From CAYYNP01 sp964472545 (GTDB taxonomy: Bacteria; Planctomycetota; Planctomycetia; Pirellulales; Thermoguttaceae): 16,339 nt of DNA. Below the pieces are notes generated by a model that searched no databases, was not told the DNA's origin, and saw only the letters and a list, made by a program, of their open reading frames with translations. Every line of letters starts with the position of its first letter. The stretch's first letter is position 1. This document shows, piece after piece, positions 1-7,114 of this stretch. The stretch covers positions 1-16,339 of the forward strand of contig CAYYNP010000233.1 of assembly GCA_964472545.1 (NCBI GenBank). The letters run 5' to 3'. A program made the position numbers and the translations under genes.

Positions 1-38
1 CCCCCCCCCCCCCCCCCCCCCCCCCACCCCCCCCCCCC
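1..38. repeat. poly-C tract at the window edge
   Basis: Twenty-five C residues, one A, then twelve more C residues open the window. A homopolymer of this length is rare in bacterial chromosomes. At the end of a sequence it may be a contig-edge or read-end artefact rather than biology. It runs directly into the octamer repeats that follow. Confidence 0.9.
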
Positions 39-41
39 GTC

Positions 42-97
42 GTCACCCCGTCACCTTGTCACCCCGTCACCTTGTCACCCCCTCACCCCGTCACCCT
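42..97. repeat. octamer tandem repeat (GTCACCNN x7) over the 3' end of the NTF2-like gene
   Basis: Seven consecutive 8-bp units follow the pattern GTCACCCC / GTCACCTT. The 16-bp pairs at 42-57 and 58-73 are identical, and later units are degenerate. The TGA stop of the minus-strand NTF2-like gene (bases 85-83) lies inside a unit, so the last codons of the protein are repeat-derived. On the mRNA-sense strand the unit reads GGGGTGAC or AAGGTGAC. Confidence 0.85.
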
Positions 98-481
98 CAC
101 AAACTCCGCCAGCGCCTCCCGCTGCCCGGGCAGATCGACGTGTTCAATCCGGCCGATCCGCCCTTGGCCGTCAACCTCGATCCGTTGCCGGCACCGAAAC
201 GTAAACCACCGCCCGCCCCGGCAGAGATGATCGGAGAACTCAATCACCGCCACGCCCTCCGCCACCTCCTCGACCGCACTCTCGTACCGCGCCCCATCAA
301 ACGCCCCCTTCGCCTCACGCCCTGCTTCCCGATACGCCGCGATCGTCTCCGCCGGTCCACGGTACACGCGCCCGCGGCACGTGTATTCGCAGTCGTCACT
401 CAGCAACGCCTCGGCGGCAACGTAGTCCTCGGCGTCCAAGGCTTTGGCGAATCGTTCGGCTACGTTAACGGTGACGCTCAC
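83..481 (-). CDS. NTF2-like / SnoaL-like protein (132 aa)
   Basis: A small single-domain protein with the look of the NTF2-like superfamily (cone-shaped alpha+beta fold, about 110-140 aa). It has an N-terminal helix with AERFAKALDAEDYVAAEALLSDD, then a CRGRVYRGPAETIAAYRE segment, then beta-strand rich sequence (GVAVIEFSDHLCRGGRWFTFRCRQRIEVD) ending in RIEHVDLPGQREAL. Members include SnoaL-type cyclases, ketosteroid-isomerase relatives and many proteins of unknown role, and no substrate can be read from this sequence. The start is GTG at 481 and I see no Shine-Dalgarno sequence before it, so the exact start is uncertain. The stop codon lies within the octamer repeat, so the last residues (about VRVTG) are repeat-encoded. 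Confidence 0.75.
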   Translation of the reverse strand: MSVTVNVAERFAKALDAEDYVAAEALLSDDCEYTCRGRVYRGPAETIAAYREAGREAKGAFDGARYESAVEEVAEGVAVIEFSDHLCRGGRWFTFRCRQRIEVDGQGRIGRIEHVDLPGQREALAEFVRVTG

Positions 482-552
482 GACTGGGGGGAACGCTATT
501 CATCTCTAGGCAGACGACGGTAGTCGTTCAGCACTTACGTCGCCAGTAGTGG

Positions 553-1716
553 CTACCGGAAGACCGGCAACACGTGAAAGAATCTCGTGAATTGGCTTAT
601 GATGCCTGGAAAGAACAGCAGTGCAGTGAACAGCCCGAGATAGCACGTCGGCCGCGAGAACCGGGCGGGGCGCCCGGCTTTGTGTTGGCGAAGCGACCCG
701 CAGAACAAATGGAGCGGCAACACGCAAGCCAGGTAGCTCAGGTAGATGACGCAGTACCACGTCAAGGCCCGGTTTTGAGCCGGTGAAAGGTCTGGGGCCA
801 CACCACCAAGATCTGGGAAGAGACGTGGGAAGTGCGCGATGGCGAAGCCGAAACCTATCAGCGTAAGAAACACGTTGGCAATGATTCGATCGCGCGTCGA
901 CTGTGGAGACAGGCTGAACACGCACGCCATCAAAGGGGGGCCAACGAACAATAGCCAATGGCGGAAGTCAGCCCCACGGATGACGTCCAATTGGGCGCCA
1001 ATGGCCACCAACGAACAGACTGTCCACACCACGAAAAGGCGAGCGAAGCCCGATGCGTTCTCGTCCAACAGTTGTGGCGGTCCCAGCGGTCGGGCGAGAT
1101 GTTGTGCAACCGTTTGCGGTCGTTCGGCGACGACTGCTGCCGTCTGTGAATCCTGCTGCCCGGAATCTGAGAAGAACACATCGCTCTTCCGAGAACGATA
1201 GAAGAGGAACATCCATACATAGACCCAACCGACGATGATGGCCCAGAAAGCCTGCGAGAAAAGAAAGGCAGCCCACGTGTTCATCGCGACCTTGCCCGGC
1301 CGGACAACCATCTGAAGATAGACGAGGTAGGAGTCGACCAGATACACAGCCGGCATCCATGCCACAAGCACGGCTCGCGCGCGTGCGTGCCCCCTGAACA
1401 TGCCGATCGCCAGCCACCACAAGATCGCGCCTGCACCGATCGTCGTCAGCCAGAGGGGCAGAGCCAAGTCTGGTGGGAGGATTCCCCCGTCGATCTTGAA
1501 CGGACCACGTACGGCCACCAAGCCGCCGCTGGCCCAAAGCCGTGCCGTCTGTACGGCCCACACCAGCGGGCTCGTGTGAGTGAACAAGAGAAAGACGACA
1601 AAGAACGTATGTAGAATCCTCGAAACGCGGCTGGATACGACACAGCGCAACCGTTGCCAGAGTGCCCAGGCGACGCAGGCATTGAACAGAATGAAGATCA
1701 CAGTCTTCTGGCCCAT
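553..1716 (-). CDS. multi-pass membrane protein of unknown function (387 aa)
   Basis: I do not recognise the family. About ten hydrophobic segments are visible: TVIFILFNACVAWALW near residue 4, LHTFFVVFLLFTHTSPLVWAV near 34, a long one ending GAILWWLAIGMF, VLVAWMPAVYLVDSYLVYL, WAAFLFSQAFWAIIVGWVYV, and five more after residue 225. A charged, Gln/Ser-rich loop of about 45 residues separates the first five segments from the last five (5+5 arrangement). The start is set by AGGAGG at 1726-1721, four bases before the ATG at 1716; an overlapping ATG at 1719 sits only one base from it. An in-frame extension to 1824 adds an Arg-rich stretch with no ribosome-binding site and is not favoured. The gene looks lower in GC than the housekeeping genes to the right. 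No neighbour suggests a function. Confidence 0.75.
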   Translation of the reverse strand: MGQKTVIFILFNACVAWALWQRLRCVVSSRVSRILHTFFVVFLLFTHTSPLVWAVQTARLWASGGLVAVRGPFKIDGGILPPDLALPLWLTTIGAGAILWWLAIGMFRGHARARAVLVAWMPAVYLVDSYLVYLQMVVRPGKVAMNTWAAFLFSQAFWAIIVGWVYVWMFLFYRSRKSDVFFSDSGQQDSQTAAVVAERPQTVAQHLARPLGPPQLLDENASGFARLFVVWTVCSLVAIGAQLDVIRGADFRHWLLFVGPPLMACVFSLSPQSTRDRIIANVFLTLIGFGFAIAHFPRLFPDLGGVAPDLSPAQNRALTWYCVIYLSYLACVLPLHLFCGSLRQHKAGRPARFSRPTCYLGLFTALLFFPGIISQFTRFFHVLPVFR

Positions 1717-1720
1717 CATT

Positions 1721-1726
1721 CCTCCT
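1721..1726 (-). promoter_or_regulatory. ribosome-binding site AGGAGG that sets the start of the membrane protein
   Basis: A perfect AGGAGG on the minus strand lies just before two adjacent ATG codons (1719-1717 and 1716-1714). The spacing favours the second ATG. It argues against the longer reading frame that begins at 1824. Confidence 0.7.
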
Positions 1727-2294
1727 GGTTGCCAAGACACGCCGCGGGCGGAACGCCGGGCGATTCCTGTTCGCCGCCGACCTCGGGCGTGCCGTTCGAT
1801 CTGCCGCTTGGTGATTGGGGCCATTGTGCCAAACGAACCGGGCGGTTGCTACCTACCGCAAAGTTGATCACCGTGGAAACGGCTTTCAATTAGTCGATCT
1901 CTTGGATGCGTCAAGGTCTTGGCGAAGAAAGTTACGACGATCGGCGCTGAAAGTCCGAGGCCGCAACCGGTTGCCATACAGGGTGTTGTGACGTCGACCG
2001 CGAATCGCCCGGCGACGTAAGTCGATCTACGGTGCGGGGGCGAGCCGCTCGGCAATATCGAAAGGCGCAAGTTGTTGGTAGCCAACAGGTTAGGTTTGGC
2101 GTCGGCCGTTTGTTGATCGCCAGCACTTCCGGGGGAATGGCTGCGAGCGGCGGGCGATCGACGCAAGTCCATACCTGGAAGCAACTTACATTCCGACCAT
2201 CCCGAGCCCGATATTGGTCGCCGGCCTTATCCGGGATAAGTATCACGCCACGCCATCCATGCCGGCGAAGCGACTGAAGAGGGCCGAATCCAAC
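1727..2294. other. intergenic stretch without a convincing gene
   Basis: No reading frame here has family resemblance, sensible length and a ribosome-binding site together. Short open frames exist on both strands at 1849-2277 but look like noise. One stretch stands out. In the plus frame through 2157, codons from about 2130 to 2330 are open and give a protein-like peptide (EATYIPTIPSPILVAGLIRD, followed by KYHATPSMPAKRLKRA). It has no start and a stop codon lies not far upstream in the same frame. It may be the 3' remnant of a decayed plus-strand gene. Its TGA stop at 2328-2330 falls inside the GATT heptamer array. Confidence 0.5.
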
Positions 2295-2315
2295 GGGGCA
2301 GGGCAGGGGGGCGGG
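2295..2315 (+). repeat. G-rich tract with four G-runs (potential G-quadruplex)
   Basis: Runs of 4, 3, 6 and 3 G residues are separated by CA, CA and C, which fits the G3+N1-7 pattern on the plus strand. The core GGGGCAGGGCAGGGGG is one copy of the dispersed CAGGG motif also found at 3675, 4117, 4935, 9311, 9763, 11497 and 14671. It abuts the heptamer array that starts at 2315. Confidence 0.7.
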
Positions 2316-2349
2316 ATTTCGGATTTATGATTGAGGATTTGGGATTGGG
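2315..2349 (+). repeat. heptamer tandem repeat, GATTNNG x5
   Basis: GATT recurs at 2315, 2322, 2329, 2336 and 2343, an exact 7-bp period. The units are GATTTCG, GATTTAT, GATTGAG, GATTTGG and GATTGGG. The purine-rich strand is the plus strand. The array contains the TGA stop of the possible plus-strand gene remnant described for the preceding stretch. Confidence 0.8.
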
Positions 2350-2371
2350 AAACCCCGCGGGCCACGGCTAT

Positions 2372-2434
2372 CCACTCCCAACCCACCACTCCCAACTCAC
2401 CACTCACCACTCACCACCCACCACTCCCCACTAC
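2372..2434 (-). repeat. heptamer tandem repeat, nine units, over the stop codon of pdxA
   Basis: Nine contiguous 7-bp units match CCACTCM with one or two changes each (for example CCACTCC, CAACCCA, CCACTCA, CCACTAC). The period is exact for 63 bases. On the mRNA-sense (minus) strand the unit reads roughly KGAGTGG. The TAG stop of pdxA (2433-2431) lies in the last unit, so the array begins at the stop and extends downstream. The unit and the phase around the stop are shared with the array at the end of asd. Confidence 0.88.
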
Positions 2435-3453
2435 CTCCCCGCCAACCGACTCGCCACATAGACCGCCTCGAGCAGGCTTCCCGTCTCGGCGTGGCGGTGC
2501 CAGGCGATGTCGAAGGCGGTGCCGTGGGCGACGCTGGTGCGGACGATGGGTAGGCCGAGGGTGACGTTGACCGCGCGGTGCATGCCGAGGAGCTTTAGCG
2601 CGATGTGGCCTTGGTCGTGGTACATCGCTACCACGGCGTCGAAATGGCCGTCGCGGGCGTGGACCATCAGGGTGTCGGTGGGCAGGGGGCCTTCGAGCTG
2701 CATGCCTTCGGACAGCCCGAACTCGATGGCCGGGGCGATGATCGTCCGCTCCTCGTCGCCAAACAGCCCGCCCTCGCCGCCGTGGGGGTTCAGGGCACAG
2801 ACGCCGATCCGCGGCCGCGAGCCTTTCAGGTGGGCCATGAAGGTGTCGGCCAGCCGAGCCTTGGCCAGGATCGCCTCGGGCGTGAGTTGCCAGAAGACTT
2901 CGTGCATGGGCGTGTGCAGCGTGACGTGGACCACGGCCAAGCCGGCAGGGCCAAGGACGACGTCGTCCGGGCCGAGGTAGAGCATCATGGCGAAGTCGTC
3001 GACGCCGCACATCTCGGCCAGCAACTCCGTGTGGCCGGGGTGCGGGCATCCGGCCTGGTGCAACGCTTCCTTGTGCAGCGGGGCGGTCGTGATGGCATCG
3101 ACGCGGCCCTCGAGTGCCGCCCGGGTGGCTGCGACCACGGCGTCGTAGGCTGCCTGGCCGGCCCGGGCGTCGAGCGTCCGCGGCGGAACGTCGAGCGCCG
3201 CGTCGGACGCGCAGCCGACGCACGGGATCACCCCGGGCGAGGGGTCGGCCTCTTCGGGCGAGTCGACCTGAACCACAGCCACGCCGGTCTGCCAAAGCCG
3301 GACCGCCCGGCGGATGATCTCGGGATGGCCGTAAACCACCGGCCGGCACCACTCGTGGACCACCGTTTCGGTCCACGCGCCCACGATGATCTCCGGGCCA
3401 ACGCCGGCCGGGTCGCCCATGGTTAGTGCTACGGTCGGTTTTCGCTCTGGCAT
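2431..3453 (-). CDS. pdxA: 4-hydroxythreonine-4-phosphate dehydrogenase (PdxA family, 340 aa)
   Basis: PdxA oxidises 4-phosphohydroxy-L-threonine with NAD(P)+; the product decarboxylates and feeds PdxJ in DXP-dependent pyridoxal 5'-phosphate synthesis. The protein starts with the hallmark TMGDPAGVGPEI (11-22) and has PGHTELLAE near 139-147. The three metal-ligand histidines expected for the family appear to be H180 (LHTP), H224 (LNPHGGEGG) and H279 (MYHDQG). The end carries VNVTLGLPIVRTSVAHGTAFD (295-315). Length matches the family (about 330 aa). The ATG at 3453 is chosen because homology begins there; a GTG at 3480 would add nine residues without support. The related PdxA2 sugar-acid phosphate dehydrogenases share most of these motifs, so the substrate is inferred. 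pdxA is divergent from dtd. Its stop codon lies within a heptamer array. Confidence 0.93.
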   Translation of the reverse strand: MPERKPTVALTMGDPAGVGPEIIVGAWTETVVHEWCRPVVYGHPEIIRRAVRLWQTGVAVVQVDSPEEADPSPGVIPCVGCASDAALDVPPRTLDARAGQAAYDAVVAATRAALEGRVDAITTAPLHKEALHQAGCPHPGHTELLAEMCGVDDFAMMLYLGPDDVVLGPAGLAVVHVTLHTPMHEVFWQLTPEAILAKARLADTFMAHLKGSRPRIGVCALNPHGGEGGLFGDEERTIIAPAIEFGLSEGMQLEGPLPTDTLMVHARDGHFDAVVAMYHDQGHIALKLLGMHRAVNVTLGLPIVRTSVAHGTAFDIAWHRHAETGSLLEAVYVASRLAGR

Positions 3454-3614
3454 CGAGAATTCACAGGGCCGCCGGCCCACTGTTGGAGGTTGTTGCGTTG
3501 CTCAAGGGGTCGATACACCCATCCAACATAATTCTACGGAATCTCCGCCGGGCAGCCAGCCGTGCTTGTGAGCTTACGCTTGTATCGGGGGGCCGAATTC
3601 TCTATCGTCGTGGC

Positions 3615-4055
3615 ATGCGAGCATGTATTCAGCGAGTTAGCCGGGCCAGCGTGACCGTCGACGGGGAGGTCTGCGGCAGGGTAGGGCAGGGGGCCTTGGT
3701 CCTGCTGGGGGTGGCAGAGAACGACATCGAGGCGGACGCGATTGCCGTGGCGCGCAAGATCGCGGGCCTGCGGATCTTCGAAGACCCGCAGGGAAAGATG
3801 AACCTCTCGCTCGGCGACGTCGGCGGGGCGATGCTGGTGGTCAGTCAGTTCACGCTGTTGGGCGACTGCCGCAAGGGCCGACGGCCCAGCTTCACCAACG
3901 CCGCTAAGCCTGAATTGGCCGAACGGCTCTACCAAGTCTTCGTCGATACGGTGAGCGAGCTGGGTATTGAGGTGGCCACCGGACGGTTCCGCCAGCATAT
4001 GCAGGTCGAACTGGTCAACGACGGACCGGTCACGCTGCTGGTGGAGAACAAGTAG
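3615..4055 (+). CDS. dtd: D-aminoacyl-tRNA deacylase (146 aa)
   Basis: Dtd hydrolyses D-aminoacyl-tRNAs and mischarged glycyl-tRNA(Ala) in the cytosol and so keeps D-amino acids out of translation. The sequence is full length (family about 145 aa) and starts with the typical MRACIQRVSRASVTVDGEV. The catalytic-site motif SQFTL is at 77-81 and the Gly-cisPro motif NDGPVT at 135-140. KMNLSL (61-66) and KGRRPSFTNAAKPE (87-100) are also standard. The ATG at 3615 is where homology begins; the open frame continues upstream to 3426 without resemblance. Codons at 21-27 (GRVGQGA) contain a copy of the dispersed GGCAGGGTAGGGCAGGGG motif, but these residues look normal for the family. The gene converges on the hydrolase gene with a 14-base gap between stops. 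Confidence 0.96.
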   Translation: MRACIQRVSRASVTVDGEVCGRVGQGALVLLGVAENDIEADAIAVARKIAGLRIFEDPQGKMNLSLGDVGGAMLVVSQFTLLGDCRKGRRPSFTNAAKPELAERLYQVFVDTVSELGIEVATGRFRQHMQVELVNDGPVTLLVENK

Positions 4056-4069
4056 ACGCGGCCGATTTC

Positions 4070-4801
4070 TCAACGGCTTTGGCCGGAGGCCTGCTCGTCG
4101 GCTGGCGTACCGGCGACCTGCCCTGCCGCGCCTTGAATAGTGGGCTTGATCCTCTCGCGGTAGTGCTGCTGCATCCAGCCCGGCTCGCGCATCACCACGT
4201 AGGTGAGGACCGCCAGCTTTGCGTAGGTGGAGATGTTGGGCCACCACTTGCGGCCGAAGAGCTTCAGGGCGGTGCCGAAGGATCGTTTCAAGCGTGGCCG
4301 ACCGCGTTTGAAGTGGATCGCACTGAGTTCGTCCAGCACCAGGTGCGACAGGTAGCCCAGGGTGACGGCCCCTGCCTTGTAGATCCGCAGTTGCACGTCG
4401 CCGGAGGCCAGCAAGAACGCAAGTTCGCCGACGATCACGGCCGCCGGCAGGCTGTGGAACATGCCGCGATGCACCGTGTACTTCCGCAGCCAGTCGCCCA
4501 CGACAAAGCGGATCAGCAAGTAGACGAAGGCACCGGTCAGCACGATCGACTCGCTCGACCAGCCGAGTGTTTGCAGGCGATCGACCAACATCATCGGCAC
4601 CACGGCGGCGGCAAAGGCCATGCTCTCACGCAGCGGCACGCCGGCGTTGCTGTCGACGTCGGGCAGCATCCCCGACACGCTGCACAGCCCGCCCGCCAGC
4701 AAGCAGGTCGAGGCGGGCACCTCGTACATCAAGTAGGCCGCGCCGCCGTAGCCAACGCCCAGGAACGTGCTGAAGCCGATATGTGTCTTGAAGTTTGCCA
4801 A
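4070..4801 (-). CDS. YdjM-type membrane-bound metal-dependent hydrolase (243 aa, TTG start)
   Basis: This belongs to the LexA-regulated YdjM / membrane-bound metal-dependent hydrolase group (DUF457-like). The substrate of the family is unknown. Visible signatures are NFKTHIGFST near the N-terminus, LPDVDSNAGVPLRES (46-60) with likely metal-binding acids, HRGMFHSLPA (111-120) and SHLVLDE (152-158). Hydrophobic segments surround these: AAAVVPMMLVD, VLTGAFVYLLIRFVV, AAVIVGELAFLLAS. The start is placed at TTG 4801 because family resemblance begins at ANFKTH. AGGA lies six bases before it, and the in-frame ATG at 4918 adds 39 residues with no resemblance. The C-terminal 25 residues (Ala/Gly/Gln-rich) are poorly conserved and contain one weak copy of the CAGGG motif. 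No LexA box was identified. Confidence 0.85.
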   Translation of the reverse strand: MANFKTHIGFSTFLGVGYGGAAYLMYEVPASTCLLAGGLCSVSGMLPDVDSNAGVPLRESMAFAAAVVPMMLVDRLQTLGWSSESIVLTGAFVYLLIRFVVGDWLRKYTVHRGMFHSLPAAVIVGELAFLLASGDVQLRIYKAGAVTLGYLSHLVLDELSAIHFKRGRPRLKRSFGTALKLFGRKWWPNISTYAKLAVLTYVVMREPGWMQQHYRERIKPTIQGAAGQVAGTPADEQASGQSR

Positions 4802-5167
4802 AACGGATCCTGGATACTCGGTCGACGAAGCCGGTCGCTTCGACAACGAGGGGACCCCTCTTCGTGACGTGCAAACGATGCCAGTCACGCACAAATCACC
4901 CGTGTGGGTGGGCTGCATATTCTCGCCGCGGCAAGGCAGGGTAGGGGACCCGTCGGCTGGCCTCGGCGAACCGGCGCCCCCACACTGACCTCGGCAGGCG
5001 TGCTTTTATCGGAAACCCGACATTCGGCCAAGGTCAGATCCGCCGATCGCATCCGGGCGCGACTGACGCAACGCCGAATCCACTCTTCGCTCCGTCTCGA
5101 ATTCCCGCTATACTTCCCCCGCGCCCTTGCCGAGGACGCGATTCCAACACGACCCGAGGCCCATGAC

Positions 5168-5172
5168 GAGGG
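5168..5172 (+). promoter_or_regulatory. ribosome-binding site GAGGG that sets the GTG start of the CvpA-family gene
   Basis: GAGGG on the plus strand ends seven bases before GTG 5180. It supports this GTG over longer in-frame readings that begin as far back as 4904. Those would add about 90 Arg/Ser-rich residues without family resemblance. Confidence 0.6.
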
Positions 5173-5179
5173 CTCCCGC

Positions 5180-5740
5180 GTGGACGGCTTTCCGTTGCAA
5201 CCCTACGACCTGGTGATGCTGGCAGTGCTGGCGCTGTCGATCGTCTTCGGCGCATGGAAGGGGATGGCTTGGCAATTGGCCGCGCTAGCGTCGCTGGGGG
5301 CCAGCACGGCCGTGGCGTTGCGATTCAACGCTCCGTTGGCCCGCCTCATCAAGTTGCAATCGCCGTGGGACGTCTGCGTGGCGATGGGCGTGCTCTACGC
5401 GGCCACGGCGCTGGTCATCTGGCTGGTGTTCCGGATGGTGTCCGACGTGATCGACCGGGTCCGATTGAAGGAGTTCGACCGGCAAGTCGGCGCGGCTTTC
5501 GGGGCGGTCAAAGGGGTGGTCTGGTGCGCGGTGATCACCTTCTTCGTGGTTACCCTCTCCGCGTCGGCCCGAGACAACGTGCTCCGCTCCCGATCGGGCT
5601 ACTACACGGCCCTGCTGATCCACCGGGCGGCCCCTTCTCTGCCACCGAAGCTGGCCGATCTGCTGGGCGGCTACTTGGAGAAATACCGCGAGCGAGACGC
5701 CGCTACCGAGCATCCCCCGCCAACGTCGCCAGCCACGTGA
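5180..5740 (+). CDS. CvpA family membrane protein (186 aa)
   Basis: CvpA-family proteins are small inner-membrane proteins, named for their requirement in colicin V production. Their wider role in envelope homeostasis is not settled. The sequence shows the typical start YDLVMLAVLALSIVFGAWKG (9-28), in which a first membrane helix ends in a conserved G-x-x-K/R-G turn. A second hydrophobic stretch follows (WQLAALASLGASTAVAL), then VCVAMGVLYAATALVIWLVF near 65-84. An amphipathic segment (VSDVIDRVRLKEFDRQVGAAFG) leads to GAVKGVVWCAVITFFVVTLS near 107-126. The C-terminal 60 residues are soluble and end Pro/Thr-rich. GTG at 5180 has a good ribosome-binding site. The gene is divergent from the YdjM-type gene. 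No terminator was recognised downstream. Confidence 0.82.
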   Translation: MDGFPLQPYDLVMLAVLALSIVFGAWKGMAWQLAALASLGASTAVALRFNAPLARLIKLQSPWDVCVAMGVLYAATALVIWLVFRMVSDVIDRVRLKEFDRQVGAAFGAVKGVVWCAVITFFVVTLSASARDNVLRSRSGYYTALLIHRAAPSLPPKLADLLGGYLEKYRERDAATEHPPPTSPAT

Positions 5741-5893
5741 TTTGGACCCTCGGCCGTACAGAGACGCCCACGTTGGCGAAGGTCCGGCGCCGCGCCGAGT
5801 GTGGCCGAACGCCTCAGCAGGCCAGAATGCAATACCCCTTGTTTTACGGCGTTTCTTGGCCTGACTGACCGAACATAAGAAACATTATCGGAC

Positions 5894-5923
5894 GTTGCCC
5901 CGCCCTTGGTCGGGGATTGAAAC
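5894..5923 (+). repeat. single CRISPR-repeat-like sequence (no array)
   Basis: A 30-base segment starts GTTGCCCCG and ends CGGGGATTGAAAC. It has a 5-bp stem (CCCCG 5898-5902 with CGGGG 5911-5915) around an 8-base loop. The ATTGAAAC end and GC stem are typical of many type I and type III CRISPR repeats. Only one copy occurs in the window. A weak partial echo, CGGGGATTCAAG, follows 25 bases later. There are no cas genes here, so this may be an orphan relic or a coincidence. Confidence 0.35.
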
Positions 5924-6007
5924 ACGCGAATCTCGCGGGGATTCAAGTCGCCAAGCTACGGCCCTCGACCGCCGGCCACCAGCCAGTGAACTTCAAGAAT
6001 TGCCCCA

Positions 6008-7063
6008 TCAGTTCGCCGGCGCCGACTCCCGCGCTGAGGGTGGCGGAACCGGGTCGTCCGCGGCTTCGTCGTCCGCCGCCTCGTCGCCCGCCGTGCCACT
6101 GGCAGATTCGAGAAACACGCCCATGCGGCGGAACTTCTGATAGCGGTGTTCGAGTAGTTCGTCGATAGGCCGGCCCTTGAGTTCGCGGAGCCGGGAGCGG
6201 AGGTGGAGCTTCAGTGCCGAGGCCATGCGGTACGGGTCGCGGTGGGCCCCGCCGAGCGGCTCGCCGATCACCTCGTCGATCACTCCCAGGCGAAGCAGGT
6301 CGCCGGAGGTCATCTTCAGGGCACTGGCGGCTTTTTCGGCATAACTCTTACTTTTCCATAGAATCCCTGCACACCCTTCAGGGCTAATCACAGAATAGTA
6401 GGCGTGCTCGAGCATCGCCACGCGATCGCCCACGCCGAACCCCAGTGCCCCGCCTGAGCCGCCTTCGCCGATGACGACGCAGACGATGGGGGTCGGCAGC
6501 CGCGACATCTCGAACATCGAATTGGCTATCACCTGGGCCTGGCCGCGCTCCTCGGCCCCGATGCCCGGATGGGCCCCGCCGGTATCGATCAGGCAGACCA
6601 CCGGCAGATTGAACTTGGCCGCCAGCCGCATCTTGCCCAAGGCTTTGCGATAGCCCTCCGGATGGGCGAAGCCGTAGTTGCAGGTCTGCCGCTCTTTGAG
6701 CGTCTTGCCCTTCTGATGGCCGACGACCAGCACGCGGATGTCGTCCAGCTTGGCCCAACCGGCGCGCACCGCCCGATCGTCGCCGAAGTGCTTGTCGCCG
6801 TGGAGTTCGGCGAACTCGTCGAAGACCAGCTCGAGGTAGTCGACGGTCATCGGGCGGTCGGGATGCCGGGCGACTTCGACGACCTGCCAGGGCGTCAACT
6901 GACTGTAGATCTGTCGCGTCAGATCGGCCAACGCACGCCGCAATCGGCGGACCTCGTCCCGGGCCTCGGGATTCTGTTGGGCAACCGTTTCGAGTTTTTG
7001 CAGCCGGGCTTCCAATTCGTAGATCGGCCGCTCGAACGATAGGCGGTGGGTGGTGGTGGCCAT
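6008..7063 (-). CDS. accA: acetyl-CoA carboxylase carboxyltransferase subunit alpha (351 aa)
   Basis: AccA and AccD form the carboxyltransferase that moves CO2 from carboxybiotin to acetyl-CoA, giving malonyl-CoA for fatty acid synthesis. The N-terminal helix (FERPIYELEARLQKLE, 10-25) and LTPWQVVEVARHPDRP (56-71) are standard. The crotonase-like core shows ELHGDKHFGDDRA (87-98), LIDTGGAHPGIGAEERGQ (158-175), the oxyanion-region glycines GEGGSGGALG (199-208) and SVISPEGCAGILWK (224-237). The start at ATG 7063 has GAGG four bases upstream. The family is usually about 320 aa; the extra length is an acidic, Ala/Asp/Pro-rich tail from about residue 320, probably disordered. accD is not in the window. 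The gene is the last of the minus-strand run and follows the kinase gene by 158 bases. Confidence 0.95.
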   Translation of the reverse strand: MATTTHRLSFERPIYELEARLQKLETVAQQNPEARDEVRRLRRALADLTRQIYSQLTPWQVVEVARHPDRPMTVDYLELVFDEFAELHGDKHFGDDRAVRAGWAKLDDIRVLVVGHQKGKTLKERQTCNYGFAHPEGYRKALGKMRLAAKFNLPVVCLIDTGGAHPGIGAEERGQAQVIANSMFEMSRLPTPIVCVVIGEGGSGGALGFGVGDRVAMLEHAYYSVISPEGCAGILWKSKSYAEKAASALKMTSGDLLRLGVIDEVIGEPLGGAHRDPYRMASALKLHLRSRLRELKGRPIDELLEHRYQKFRRMGVFLESASGTAGDEAADDEAADDPVPPPSARESAPAN

Positions 7064-7114
7064 AGGTCCTCGCCTGATTTTTCGATTCCGGCCCCATGCG
7101 CCGGACATCGAGGC

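Noticed and set aside
1849..2277. Short open frames on both strands in the large intergenic region
   Set aside because: They have no ribosome-binding site and no domain resemblance, and they overlap each other. The region was described as intergenic with one possible remnant.
2411..3376. Long minus-strand reading frame of 321 codons overlapping pdxA
   Set aside because: It is very rich in Arg/Pro/Gly and has no family resemblance. It is the alternative frame of a high-GC gene whose other frame is clearly PdxA.
3498..3532. Promoter for dtd with a CATAAT -10 box
   Set aside because: The nearest TTG-type -35 box is 23 bases away, outside the usual spacing, and no other partner box was seen.
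5894..5950. CRISPR array
   Set aside because: There is only one good repeat copy and a partial echo 25 bases on, with no regular spacers and no cas genes. It is reported only as a single repeat-like sequence.
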